A stretch of 38,083 nucleotides of DNA from Candidatus Anaerotruncus excrementipullorum (GTDB lineage: Bacteria; Bacillota; Clostridia; Oscillospirales; Ruminococcaceae): contig DXES01000060.1 in the NCBI GenBank assembly GCA_019114825.1, positions 1 to 38,083 on the forward strand. Direction: 5' to 3'. The notes beneath the pieces are model-generated. The model made no database searches. It was given only the letters and a program-made list of their open reading frames with translations, and had not been told where the DNA came from. The translations under genes were made by a program, and so were the position numbers. Positions 14,969 through 23,121 of this stretch are shown here, one piece after another. Numbering within the stretch: the stretch's first letter is position 1; each line of letters opens with the position of its first letter.

Positions 14969-16858
14969 ATGAAAAAGCAGCTGCGCAGGGCGGTTTCCCT
15001 CTGCCTGACACTGGCGGTGATCCTCACCCTGGGGGTGTTGGCCAGCGCCGCCAGCCCCTACAGCGTCAAGGCCGCCGCAAAGAGCATCTCGTTTATCCAA
15101 AACGGCTATGTCACCGGCACCTATGCTGCCAAGAACAACAACATCACCCTGATGAAGGACTCTGCCGGGGACCTGCTGGTCTGCTTTTACACCAGCCAGG
15201 GCAAGTATGTGGGGGTGACGCTGGGCAGCCAGTCCAGCCTGACCCTCTCGGGGAGCATCGGCACCCTCACCATCGACCGCAGCTTCTCCGGGGCGGTGAC
15301 CCTGGCGGGCAGCGTCTCCACCCTGAAGGTGAACAGCGGTTCCACCGTCACGGTGGCCAGCGGCGGCAGCGTGGGGACCGCCACCCTCTCCTCCACCTCC
15401 GCCAAGCTGAAGGTCTCCTCCGGCGGCAAGGTGACCACCGCCACCGCCAAAAATAAGTCCCAGGTGACCGTCTCCGGCACCGGGCGGGTGACCACCTTCA
15501 AGGTGGGGGGCAAGACCACCTCGGTGGGCAGCTCCGGCGGCTCCTCCACCTCCGCCAAGAAATCCACCCCCAAGATGACCACCAAGGTGATCAGCGCCAA
15601 ATACGGCGACACGCTGGAGGAGCTGGAGTCCAAGCTCAAGAGCAGCGTCAAGGCCTACGACCGCTCCACCAACCGGTCGATCTCCGGCACCGTCTCCTGG
15701 GTGGCGGACGAGGACACCGAGGTCACCCGCAAGAGCACCTATAAATACCGGTTTGACCCGGCGGACGACGACAAGTACTATTCGGTCACCGGCAGCGTGA
15801 AGATCGAGGTCTCCGGCTCCTCCAGCTCCTCCAGCGGCAAGCTCACGGTGGAGACCGAGACCCTCTACGCCTCCTCCGGCGACCGGCTGCGGGATCTGGA
15901 GGACGAGCTGGAGGACTGCGTCACCGTCACCGACCGCTACGGGGACGAGGTGGACGGCTCCCTGGAATGGGTGAGCTCCGGCAGCACCAAGGTGAAGAAC
16001 AACACCAGCTACAAGTTCGAGTTCGAGCCGGATGACGATGACTACAGCAAGATCACCGGCTATGTGAAGATCCGGTTCGGCAGCGGCTCCTCCTCCGGGC
16101 GGCTGCGGTACACCACCTCCACCATCCAGGCGGACAGCGGCGATACCCTCCGGGAGCTGGAGGACGAATTGGAGGACAGTGTGCGGGTGTACGACCGGGA
16201 CGACGGGGACCGGGTGTACGGCGACTTTGAGTGGGTGCGCTCCCGCTCCACCAAGGTCACCAAGGACGGCACCTATGAATTTGAGTTCGACCCGGACAAC
16301 AGCCGTTACGACGCCTTCACCGGGGAGATTAAGATCGAGGTGGACGGCTCCGGGGAGATCACCTTCCGCACCAGCACCCTCACCGCCCACGAGGGGGATA
16401 CCCTCCGGGACTTGGAGGACCAGCTGGAGGACAAGGTGCGGGCCTATGACGAGGACGGCGACCGGCTGGACGGGGACTTCGAGTGGGTCTCCAGCCGCAG
16501 CACCAAGGTGAAGGACGGCCGCTCCTACAAGTTCGAGTTTGACCCGGACGACCGGGACCTGGACACCGCCACCGGCACCGTGGAGGTGGAGATTGAGGAT
16601 GACTACAGCTATGAGCTGGAGATCGACGACATCGAGGTGGAGGACGACGACCACACCCTGCGGGAGCTGCGCAGCGCCCTGCGCCGGGCGGTGACCGCCT
16701 ACGATGAGGACACCGGCGACGAGATCGACGGCGACCTGGAGTGGCGGGACAGCGACAGCACCCGCGTGCGCCGCAGCGGCTACTACGAGTTCGTGTTTGA
16801 GCCGGACAGCAGCCGCTACGAGGACACCCGGGATGAGATCTACATCCACGTGGATTGA
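14969..16858 (+). CDS. Secreted acidic repeat protein (beta-roll plus five tandem modules)
   Basis: A 629-residue exported protein that I do not recognise as a named family. Residues 1-28 are a signal peptide (KKQLRR, hydrophobic core, ASA). About 85-190 show short Ser/Thr/Val/Gly repeats (SLTLSGSIGTLTIDRSFSGA, STVTVASGGSVGTATL) suggesting a parallel beta-roll. From about 205 come five tandem modules of 75-85 residues, each with GDTLR-LEDELED, YDxDxGDxxxGDxEW, STKV, YxFEFDPD and VKIEV. They are strongly acidic, with Asp-rich loops (YDEDGDRLDG) that could bind calcium. No sortase motif, SLH domain or transmembrane anchor is seen. AAAGGAG precedes ATG 14969. It follows cotJABC but is separated by a terminator, so a link to spores is only suggestive. 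Confidence 0.8.
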   Translation: MKKQLRRAVSLCLTLAVILTLGVLASAASPYSVKAAAKSISFIQNGYVTGTYAAKNNNITLMKDSAGDLLVCFYTSQGKYVGVTLGSQSSLTLSGSIGTLTIDRSFSGAVTLAGSVSTLKVNSGSTVTVASGGSVGTATLSSTSAKLKVSSGGKVTTATAKNKSQVTVSGTGRVTTFKVGGKTTSVGSSGGSSTSAKKSTPKMTTKVISAKYGDTLEELESKLKSSVKAYDRSTNRSISGTVSWVADEDTEVTRKSTYKYRFDPADDDKYYSVTGSVKIEVSGSSSSSSGKLTVETETLYASSGDRLRDLEDELEDCVTVTDRYGDEVDGSLEWVSSGSTKVKNNTSYKFEFEPDDDDYSKITGYVKIRFGSGSSSGRLRYTTSTIQADSGDTLRELEDELEDSVRVYDRDDGDRVYGDFEWVRSRSTKVTKDGTYEFEFDPDNSRYDAFTGEIKIEVDGSGEITFRTSTLTAHEGDTLRDLEDQLEDKVRAYDEDGDRLDGDFEWVSSRSTKVKDGRSYKFEFDPDDRDLDTATGTVEVEIEDDYSYELEIDDIEVEDDDHTLRELRSALRRAVTAYDEDTGDEIDGDLEWRDSDSTRVRRSGYYEFVFEPDSSRYEDTRDEIYIHVD

Positions 16859-16880
16859 CAAAAGCGAAAAAACAGCCGGC

Positions 16881-16920
16881 GGCCCCGGCCTCCCGAAAGG
16901 GAGGCCGGGGCCGCTCTTTT
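16881..16920 (+). terminator. Terminator of the repeat protein gene
   Basis: A 14-bp perfect stem (GGCCCCGGCCTCCC 16881-16894 with 16899-16912, GAAA tetraloop) followed by GCTCTTTT. The same stem recurs at 17451-17481. Confidence 0.88.
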
Positions 16921-16934
16921 GCCGCCGGGCGGGG

Positions 16935-17255
16935 TCACTCCTCCACCCGCTCCACCTTAATAATCACCGGCCGCAGGCCGTCGTTGCAGGAGCAGATGGC
17001 CACCCCTTTGTGCTTGGGGTCGATCCAGTCGCTGTAGTACCAGCCCCCCTCCGCCCCGTGGGCCAGGGCGAACACATACTGGTAGATCGCCTTCCAGGCC
17101 TCGTCGCAGAACCCCTCCGGCTTGGCATAGTCGGTATAGAACACCTGCCCCTCCTGCATCAGCGGGCAGGGCCCCAGGCCGGGGACGCCGTACTCCTCTG
17201 CCAGCTCCTCCTGGAGGGTGGTCTTCAGCACGGTGAGCTTGCATCTTTTCATCAT
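16935..17255 (-). CDS. TIGR04076-family small protein
   Basis: A 106-residue protein of unknown function. The CKLTVLKTTLQEELAEEYG start, GLGPCPLMQEGQVFYTD, a central FCDEAWKAIYQYVFALAHG and the late ICSCNDGLRPVIIKVER match the small conserved family I know as TIGR04076. Conserved Cys (GPCP, GFC, CSC) suggest a metal or redox site, but no activity is established. Start ATG 17255 has GAGGAGG eight bases upstream; the longer open frame lacks a ribosome site. It converges with the repeat protein gene and shares the terminator between them. Solitary gene. Confidence 0.78.
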   Translation of the reverse strand: MMKRCKLTVLKTTLQEELAEEYGVPGLGPCPLMQEGQVFYTDYAKPEGFCDEAWKAIYQYVFALAHGAEGGWYYSDWIDPKHKGVAICSCNDGLRPVIIKVERVEE

Positions 17256-17450
17256 GGCTGCCGCCTCCTCTCTGTCCGGGCGGGCGTCGGTAGTCCGCCG
17301 CCCTTTCTCCCATGATACCATAGGGAGGGGCGGTTGGGCAGTGGGCATTTGGGGGGAAGCGCCCCAAAAAGGAGCTGCGGCGCATGTGCAGAAAGCCCTG
17401 TAGGCGGAAAATCCGTTCCCCGGACGGCAGCCCGCCAGGGGGACGCAAAA

Positions 17451-17481
17451 GGCCCCGGCCTCCCAAAGGGAGGCCGGGGCC
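17451..17481 (-). terminator. Terminator of the SIS-HAD/PfkB operon
   Basis: The same 14-bp stem as at 16881 (17451-17464 with 17468-17481, loop AAA), followed on the minus strand by TTTT. It lies 14 bases beyond the PfkB stop. Confidence 0.85.
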
Positions 17482-17494
17482 CTGGGTTTCTCGG

Positions 17495-18523
17495 TTATGC
17501 CCGGGTGCGCAGCCGCTGGGCCACCTGCTGGCGGGTGGCGGTGCCGGTACGGCCGATCTGCTGGATGGTGATGGAGGAGACGCAGTTGCCCAGGGCGGCT
17601 GCCTCCTGGGGGGCCAGCCCCAGGCAGAGCCCCAGCACGATGCCCGCGTTGGTGGCGTCCCCCGCCCCCACGATGTCGATCGGCCCCTCCACCTGGAAGG
17701 CGGGAGCCGCCACCGGGGGCTGCCCCTGGGCAAAGAGCATGGAGCCCGCCGCCCCCAGTGTCACATAGGCCGGGCGGCCGGTGAGCTGGGTGAGCTGCTG
17801 GCCGTACTGCTCCACCAGTTCCCGGGTGGGGCTGTCCTCATGGGCGGGATCGAACACCCGCAGCAGCTCGTGGTCGTTGCACTTCACCACCAGGTTGCGG
17901 TATTTTTCCACAAACGCCCGGGAATCGGCGTAAAAGACGATGTCCGGGTGTTCCAGCGCCAGATTGCAGACCGCCTCCCGCACCCGATCGGTGAGGGCGC
18001 CCAGCCCCGGCTCCACAAACTGGTCGGTGACGATCACCGCGTCCGCCCCCTCCAGGGCCTGCTCCAGCCGGGCCACCAGGGCGTCCTCCAGCTCCGGGGG
18101 CAGCGGCTCCATCGAGCGGAAGTCCAGCCGGTTCATCTCGCTGTAGCTGCCGTCGGGGTTTTTGCGCATGGGTTTTGTGTAGGTGTAGGTGCAGCGGCCG
18201 GGGGTCTCCACCATATAGCTGGGGTCGGCCCCCACCTGCTCCAGGGCCTGGCGCAGTTCAAAGCCCTCCCCATCCCGGCCCAGCATCCCCACGCAGCGCA
18301 CGTTGGCCTCCAGCGCCCGCAGGTTGTTGGTGATGGTGCCGCCCACCCCGGCGAACAGGGCCTTACGGTCAAACTGGTAGGCCACCAGGCCGGTCTCCAC
18401 CGAGAGCTCATCGTTGGCCGGGTCGGTGTAGAGGTATTTGTCCAGGCAGTAGTCCCCGAACACCACGATGGTGGGGGAGCCGCCGGCCTCCACCGCCCGG
18501 GCCACCTTGCCGTAGTCGATCAT
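17495..18523 (-). CDS. PfkB-family carbohydrate kinase (HldE kinase-domain-like)
   Basis: A 342-residue ribokinase/PfkB-fold kinase. VVFGDYCLDKYLY is the N-terminal motif, FAGVGGTITNNLRALEANV the substrate-binding GG region, and DIVGAGDATNAGIVLGL the C-terminal signature with the catalytic Asp. The start resembles the kinase half of HldE/RfaE, which phosphorylates heptose 7-phosphate at C1. It is the last gene of an operon after a phosphoheptose-isomerase-like SIS-HAD fusion and a deoxyhypusine-synthase-like protein, with 10 bases to the latter. I infer phosphorylation of a seven-carbon or related sugar phosphate. ATG 18523 follows GAGGGA. Confidence 0.85.
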   Translation of the reverse strand: MIDYGKVARAVEAGGSPTIVVFGDYCLDKYLYTDPANDELSVETGLVAYQFDRKALFAGVGGTITNNLRALEANVRCVGMLGRDGEGFELRQALEQVGADPSYMVETPGRCTYTYTKPMRKNPDGSYSEMNRLDFRSMEPLPPELEDALVARLEQALEGADAVIVTDQFVEPGLGALTDRVREAVCNLALEHPDIVFYADSRAFVEKYRNLVVKCNDHELLRVFDPAHEDSPTRELVEQYGQQLTQLTGRPAYVTLGAAGSMLFAQGQPPVAAPAFQVEGPIDIVGAGDATNAGIVLGLCLGLAPQEAAALGNCVSSITIQQIGRTGTATRQQVAQRLRTRA

Positions 18524-18533
18524 GCCGCGTCCC

Positions 18534-19514
18534 TCATTTCCGCTGGCTGTCCAGCTCCAAAATCTTCCGGGCCAGGGCGGGCACCGTCCGCTGGTGCTCC
18601 CCGCGGATATAGTGGCTCACGCCGCCGTCCGCCACCGTCCGGGCCAAAATCGTCTTCCAGGGGCGGAAGTAGTAGCGGGGGTCGGTCTTGGGCGGGGCGG
18701 CGGAGTAGTCGCTGCCCTCGATGTCCAACAGGTCAAAGACGGCGGTGGTGAAGTGGGCGATCTGGCGGCCCTCCTGCTTGGCCACATTCCGGGCCATGGC
18801 CAGCGCCTTCAGATACACCTCCGGCCCGGCCACCGCGGAACCGAAGTTCAAAAATACCCCGTGCTCCAGGCCGGTGACGCTCTGGGCATAGATCAGAAAG
18901 TCGGTGTAGGAGGCCTGGCCCATGGCGGCCCCGTCGCAGTTGGGATGCTCGTGGATGATATCGTTGCCCACGCCGATATGGACGGTGCAGGGCACCTGCA
19001 GATGGTAGCCCATGGCCAGGACGCTCTTCTCCCGGTGGGGCAGGTGCTCCTCCCAGATATAGCGGCCCAGGGCCTCGCCCCAGCCCAGCCCGTCCTGGAC
19101 CCCCTCCTTGATGATGTCGTTGATCCGGCCGGTCTCGGTCCACAGGCCGAACTGCCCCTCGCTGATGTATTTGGCCACGCTCTCGCAGGTCTTGCCGATC
19201 AGCGCCAGCTCGTAGTCGTGGATCGACCCGGCGCCGTTGGTGGCAAAGTGGGTCACCAGCCCCCGTTTCATCAGCTCGATCATATGCAGGGCGTTGCCGG
19301 TGCGGATCACATGGGCGCCGTACATCATCAGCACGGTGGCGTTGTGCTCCCGCCGGGCCCGCACCACATCCCGGGCGATCTCCGGGATGGCCGGATGGTC
19401 GAAGGGGGGCACCGGGTCCTCCAGCGTCTTTACCACGCTGATATCCACATCGTGGACCCGCTGGTCCAGGGGCAGGATGCTCAGCTTGGAACGGTCAAAT
19501 TTCTGGAATGGCAT
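18534..19514 (-). CDS. Deoxyhypusine-synthase-like protein of unknown substrate
   Basis: A 326-residue protein resembling bacterial deoxyhypusine synthase-like proteins: MYGAHVIRTG, LVTHFATNGAGSIHDYELAL, EGQFGLWTETGRIND and LNFGSAVAGPEVYLKALAMARN follow the Rossmann-type layout of that group. True deoxyhypusine synthase modifies eIF-5A with NAD and spermidine; eIF-5A is absent from bacteria, so a different role is expected. A VGNDIIHEHPNCDGAAMG segment lies where DHS has its NAD/spermidine pocket. Its stop and start are tightly coupled: ATG 19514 directly abuts the TAA of the SIS-HAD gene, and AAGGAGGGG lies inside that gene. Context suggests NAD-dependent chemistry on a sugar phosphate. The family call is moderately sure, the function unknown. 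Confidence 0.6.
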   Translation of the reverse strand: MPFQKFDRSKLSILPLDQRVHDVDISVVKTLEDPVPPFDHPAIPEIARDVVRARREHNATVLMMYGAHVIRTGNALHMIELMKRGLVTHFATNGAGSIHDYELALIGKTCESVAKYISEGQFGLWTETGRINDIIKEGVQDGLGWGEALGRYIWEEHLPHREKSVLAMGYHLQVPCTVHIGVGNDIIHEHPNCDGAAMGQASYTDFLIYAQSVTGLEHGVFLNFGSAVAGPEVYLKALAMARNVAKQEGRQIAHFTTAVFDLLDIEGSDYSAAPPKTDPRYYFRPWKTILARTVADGGVSHYIRGEHQRTVPALARKILELDSQRK

Positions 19515-20909
19515 TTAAATCCCCTCCTTGATGGCACGTACAATCTGCTGGTAGCCGGCAAAATCCGGGATGATGGCGTCCGCGCCGGCGTCCAGCAGCC
19601 GGCGGCGCTTCCACTCGTTGATCCCCTTGCGGCGCACCTCGTCGCTGGCCACGCCGAAGGTGTAGCCCCCCAGCTGGGAGACCAGCTCGATCTCCACATA
19701 GCCGTCCCCAAAGGAGACCAGCTGCTCCGGCTTGAGGCTGCCATCGGCGAACAGCCCCCGGAGCACCTGCTCCTTGGAGCACTCCACCATCTCGTCCCGG
19801 GCGCCGTGGATGGCGTCAAAGCAGGTGTCCAGCCCCAACAGCTTGGCCTCCTCCAGCACGTCCGCCTCGTCGGTGCCGCTGGCCAGGTGGCAGGCGATGC
19901 CCGCCGCCTTCAGCGCCTGGACCAGCTCCTTCACCCCGGGCACCAGCAGCTGCTCGGGAGGGATGGTGCCCTCCCGCAGGCCCTGTTTCCGGTCCCGGAT
20001 ATGCACCTCCAGCCGGCGCAGGTACTCGGCTTTGTATTCCAGGGGGTCCCGGTGGGGGCCGCCCCGCTTCTGCACCTCCTCATCCAGGCGGATGCACTGG
20101 AAGATGGTCTGTTTGCCGGTGAGGGTATCCACAAAGTCGGCCGCCGTGGCGGTGAGGGCCTGCAGCGACTCGTCGGTGCCGGTCTCGGCCAGCACCTGGG
20201 CAAAATAGGGCACCATGATCTCCCGCCAGCCCTCCCGGATCAGGCTGACGGTGCCGTCAAAGTCAAACAGGGCGGTGGTGATGTGGGCATTGGGGTCGGG
20301 ATAGCGCACATACTCCACCCCCCAGCGGTCGGGGAGGATCTGCTGGATGATGCAGGAGAGGGCGTGGACATAGAACATGTGCATGTCCTCCAGCTGCTCC
20401 ATCGAGTCGGTGGGGGCGATGAGCAGCAGGTCGCAGCGGCCGTTGAGCTTGCCGCCGTCCCGGCCGGAAAAGCCGATCACATACACCCCCATCTGGCGGG
20501 CGGTATCCACCAGGCGGATGATGTTGGGGGAGTTGCCGCTGCCGCTGTAGACCAAAAGCACATCCCCCCGGTGGGCCTTGGTGCGCAGCTGGATGGAGAA
20601 GATCTCCTCGTAGGAGAAGTCGTTGCCCAGGCAGGTGAGCACGGCGGTGGAATCCGCCAGGCACTCGGTGGCGAACCCCTCCCGGTTGTGGACCCGGCAG
20701 CCCTTGAGCAGGTCGTTGCAGATGTGGGAGGCGGTGGCGGCGCTGCCGCCATTGCCGGCGGTGAAGATGGTGGCCCCCCGCTCCTTGGCCTCCACCAGCT
20801 TCATGGCGATCTGGGCCAGCAGGTCAAAATCGGTGCGCTGGACCTTCTCCACCACCTCCTGGGTATACGCCTTCAGGGCTTGGGATACGGCCTGTCTCTC
20901 AAACTCCAT
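19515..20909 (-). CDS. SIS-HAD fusion: phosphoheptose-isomerase-like domain plus phosphatase
   Basis: A 464-residue two-domain protein. Residues 1-190 are a SIS domain closest in style to GmhA (FTAGNGGSAATASHICND near 49-66, VYSGSGNSPN near 120-129, SMEQLEDMHMFYVHAL near 169-183). Residues about 213-460 are a HAD phosphatase with DFDGT at 216-220 and a late SFGDGYVEIE. GmhA turns sedoheptulose 7-phosphate into heptose 7-phosphate and GmhB dephosphorylates the later bisphosphate; here both activities would be in one chain. ATG 20909 is preferred over an upstream TTG. First gene of a three-gene operon driven from the palindrome at 20931-20981. The sugar is inferred, not shown. Confidence 0.85.
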   Translation of the reverse strand: MEFERQAVSQALKAYTQEVVEKVQRTDFDLLAQIAMKLVEAKERGATIFTAGNGGSAATASHICNDLLKGCRVHNREGFATECLADSTAVLTCLGNDFSYEEIFSIQLRTKAHRGDVLLVYSGSGNSPNIIRLVDTARQMGVYVIGFSGRDGGKLNGRCDLLLIAPTDSMEQLEDMHMFYVHALSCIIQQILPDRWGVEYVRYPDPNAHITTALFDFDGTVSLIREGWREIMVPYFAQVLAETGTDESLQALTATAADFVDTLTGKQTIFQCIRLDEEVQKRGGPHRDPLEYKAEYLRRLEVHIRDRKQGLREGTIPPEQLLVPGVKELVQALKAAGIACHLASGTDEADVLEEAKLLGLDTCFDAIHGARDEMVECSKEQVLRGLFADGSLKPEQLVSFGDGYVEIELVSQLGGYTFGVASDEVRRKGINEWKRRRLLDAGADAIIPDFAGYQQIVRAIKEGI

Positions 20910-20930
20910 GCATACCAACCTTTCTATCCA

Positions 20931-20981
20931 AAACTTCTATTGCAATTATATCATGATATGATATAATTGCAATAGAAGTTT
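20931..20981. promoter_or_regulatory. 51-bp perfect palindrome carrying mirrored divergent promoters
   Basis: Two identical 24-bp arms (20931-20954 and 20958-20981) flank GAT. Because the arms are symmetric, each strand reads TTGCAA, 16 bases, then TATAAT: plus strand 20940-20945 and 20962-20967, minus strand 20972-20967 and 20950-20945. The plus promoter serves the ROK kinase, the minus one the SIS-HAD operon. The two polymerase sites occupy the same DNA, so firing should be mutually exclusive, and a dimeric regulator could bind the palindrome. Confidence 0.75.
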
Positions 20982-21123
20982 CACACAAATTTCTGCGATC
21001 TTTGGTTTCTATTTCTCCATTTCATGTACAATTCTTTTCCGCTGTAATCAAGTTATGATGCTACCGCCCCTATTTTCCCCCCTTCGGGCGGGGGCGGCGG
21101 AGCCCCAAAGGAGGTCGTAAACC

Positions 21124-22074
21124 ATGTATATCGGCGCCATCGACGTAGGCGGCACCAAGACCATGGCCGGGGTGGTGGATGAGCGGAGCCGCCTGCTGGC
21201 CAAGGCCCAGTTCCCCACCCTCACCGCCGATCCCAACGCCCATTTTGCCCGCTGCGCCCAGCTGCTGCGCCAGGTGGCGGACCAGTGCGGCGTCCCCTTT
21301 GGCCAGCTGGCGGGGGTGGGGGTCAGCCTGCCTGGCACGGTGGACGCCTCCCACCAGGTGCTCACCATGGCCCCCGGCTCCGGTTGGCGGGAAATCCCCG
21401 CCGCCCAGCTGCTCCGGGAGCAGCTGGAGGGCAAGCCCCTCTGGTGCGACAACGACGTGAACAACTGCGCCCGGGCGGAGCTGCGGTTCGCCCGGGGGCC
21501 GGCGGATTTCCTCTGGATCACCGTGAGCACCGGCATCGGCGGGGCGGTGGTGGCCGGAGGGCGGGTGGTTTTGGGCTGCGGCAGCCTGGCCGGGGAGCTG
21601 GGCCACTACAAGGTGGAGACCCAGGACCCCCTCCCCTGCCCCTGCGGCAGCGCCGGCTGCCTGGAGGCCTATGCCTCCGGGGCGGCCATCGGCCGCCAGT
21701 TTGCCCGGCTGGCCCAGGAGGACCCGGAGACCGGCCGCCTGGCAGAGGAGCAGGGGGTCCCCCTGGATGCCGCCGGGTGCGCCGCTCTGGCCCAGCTGGG
21801 GCATCCGGCCGCCCTGGCCCTCTTCCAGCAGGCGGGGCGCTACCTGGGGCGGACGCTGGCCCCGGTGGTGAGCGTCCTGAACCCGGCGGCCATCTACTTT
21901 GGGGGCGGGGTGGCCCGTTCCTTCGGGCTGTTTGCCCCCGCCGCCCAGGCGGCCATCCGGGAGCGGGCAGCGGAGTCCTGCGCCGGGCTGGTGGAGCTGC
22001 GGCCCACCGGGCTGGGGTACGAGGCCTCCCTTCTGGGGGCGGCGGCGCTGTTTTTGGAGCAGGCGGCCCTCTGA
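21124..22074 (+). CDS. ROK-family sugar kinase
   Basis: A 316-residue ROK kinase. IDVGGTKTMAGV is the ATP phosphate loop, CDNDVNNCA carries the catalytic Asp, VSTGIGGAVV and ELGHYKVE form the ROK signature, and CPCGSAGCLEAY is the zinc motif. These enzymes phosphorylate glucose, ManNAc or other hexoses at C6. There is no DNA-binding N-terminus. It is divergent from the SIS-HAD/PfkB operon and shares its palindromic promoter region, so it may supply or recycle that pathway's phosphosugar. ATG 21124 follows AAAGGAGG. Confidence 0.9.
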   Translation: MYIGAIDVGGTKTMAGVVDERSRLLAKAQFPTLTADPNAHFARCAQLLRQVADQCGVPFGQLAGVGVSLPGTVDASHQVLTMAPGSGWREIPAAQLLREQLEGKPLWCDNDVNNCARAELRFARGPADFLWITVSTGIGGAVVAGGRVVLGCGSLAGELGHYKVETQDPLPCPCGSAGCLEAYASGAAIGRQFARLAQEDPETGRLAEEQGVPLDAAGCAALAQLGHPAALALFQQAGRYLGRTLAPVVSVLNPAAIYFGGGVARSFGLFAPAAQAAIRERAAESCAGLVELRPTGLGYEASLLGAAALFLEQAAL

Positions 22075-22119
22075 AACGCCGCAAAAAAAGGCCCCGGCGG
22101 GGCCACGGGAGGAAAGGAT

Positions 22120-22671
22120 ATGTTCACTGACGGACGAAGTAAAAAAGTGGCGCTGGTGGCCCACTGCCTGCTGAACCAAAACGCCATCTCGGACGGCACC
22201 GCCATCCACCCCTGCGCCCACCTGGAGGTGGTAAAAACCCTGTTGGAGGCGGGGGTGGGCATCCTGCAGCTGCCCTGCCCGGAGTTCTGCTGCCTGGGGC
22301 TGGACCGGGGGGACCCGGCGGGGGCCCAGCGGCCGGTGACGGTGGAGAACACCCGCATCCGCCGCCAGCTGCTGCTGCCGGAGAACGCCCAGAAACTGGA
22401 TGCCCTGGCGGAACAGGCCGCTGGCCAGGTGGCGGAATACCTGCGCCACGGCTTCACGGTGGTGGGGATCATCGGGGCCAACCGCTCCCCCAGCTGCGGG
22501 GTGGAGACCACCTCCGACCAGGGGGTGGAGCTGCCCGGCCGCGGGGTATTTATGGAGGCCCTCTGCCGGGCGCTGGAGCGGCAGGGGATCTCGCTGCCCT
22601 GTGTGGGGGTCAAGGCGGGGGCCCAGGCGGCCGCCCGGGTCAAAGCCCTGTTAGAGGGCCAGATAGAGTAG
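22120..22671 (+). CDS. TudS-related putative desulfidase (DUF523-like)
   Basis: A 183-residue protein with AHCLLNQNA, LPCPEFCCLG, GANRSPSCGVE and a C-terminal VKAGA segment. The spaced cysteines fit the TudS/DUF523 group, in which three Cys hold a [4Fe-4S] cluster that accepts sulfur from thiolated substrates such as thiouracil. I recognise the variant as the CD3072-like branch. It follows the ROK kinase by 45 bases with a good AGGAAAGG site and is probably co-transcribed. Its 3' end overlaps the convergent GNAT gene by 21 bases and no plus-strand terminator follows until 23122. Physiological substrate unknown. Confidence 0.78.
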   Translation: MFTDGRSKKVALVAHCLLNQNAISDGTAIHPCAHLEVVKTLLEAGVGILQLPCPEFCCLGLDRGDPAGAQRPVTVENTRIRRQLLLPENAQKLDALAEQAAGQVAEYLRHGFTVVGIIGANRSPSCGVETTSDQGVELPGRGVFMEALCRALERQGISLPCVGVKAGAQAAARVKALLEGQIE

Positions 22672-23094
22672 CGGATAGGGGCGGCCCTGTTCGTCGGTGG
22701 CGGTGCGCCGGCGGACCCGGAACCCCAGATGCTCATAGAACCCCCGGGCCTGGGGGTTCTGTTCGTTGACGCACACCTGCCGGGCCCCACAGTGCTCCAC
22801 CCCATAGGTGAGCAGCTGCCGCCCCAGCCCCCGGCCCCGGTGTTGGGGGGCCAAAAACAGCATCTCGATCCGCTGGCCATCCACCCCCAAAAAGCCTGCC
22901 GGCTCCTCCCCCTCCCAGGCCACCACCAGGGTGGGCACCTGGGCCAGGGCATCCGGCACCTGTGGGGCGATGGCCTGGATCTCCTCCTCGGTCAAAAAGG
23001 TGTGGGTTGCCCGCACCGAGGCCAGCCACACCGCAAACAGCTGCCCCAGCAGCTGTTTGGTACGCGCCTGCGGGGGAAAAGCTTCCAGTTTCAT
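22651..23094 (-). CDS. GNAT-family N-acetyltransferase (YjaB-like)
   Basis: A 147-residue GNAT. WLASVRATHTFLTEEEI resembles the YjaB branch; the acetyl-CoA loop appears as APQHRGRGLGRQLL (Q/RxxGxG/A), followed by VNEQNPQARGFYEHLGFRV, which is motif B. It transfers an acetyl group to an amine; the acceptor is unknown. ATG 23094 has AAAGGGG upstream; earlier in-frame codons lie within the 23122 hairpin. The gene converges with the tudS-like gene and shares 21 bases with it, and it lies downstream of the PHP phosphatase without an evident minus-strand terminator between, so it may be the last gene of that operon. Confidence 0.85.
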   Translation of the reverse strand: MKLEAFPPQARTKQLLGQLFAVWLASVRATHTFLTEEEIQAIAPQVPDALAQVPTLVVAWEGEEPAGFLGVDGQRIEMLFLAPQHRGRGLGRQLLTYGVEHCGARQVCVNEQNPQARGFYEHLGFRVRRRTATDEQGRPYPLLYLAL

Positions 23095-23121
23095 CGGCAG
23101 CCCCTTTCCGGTCATCGGTAT

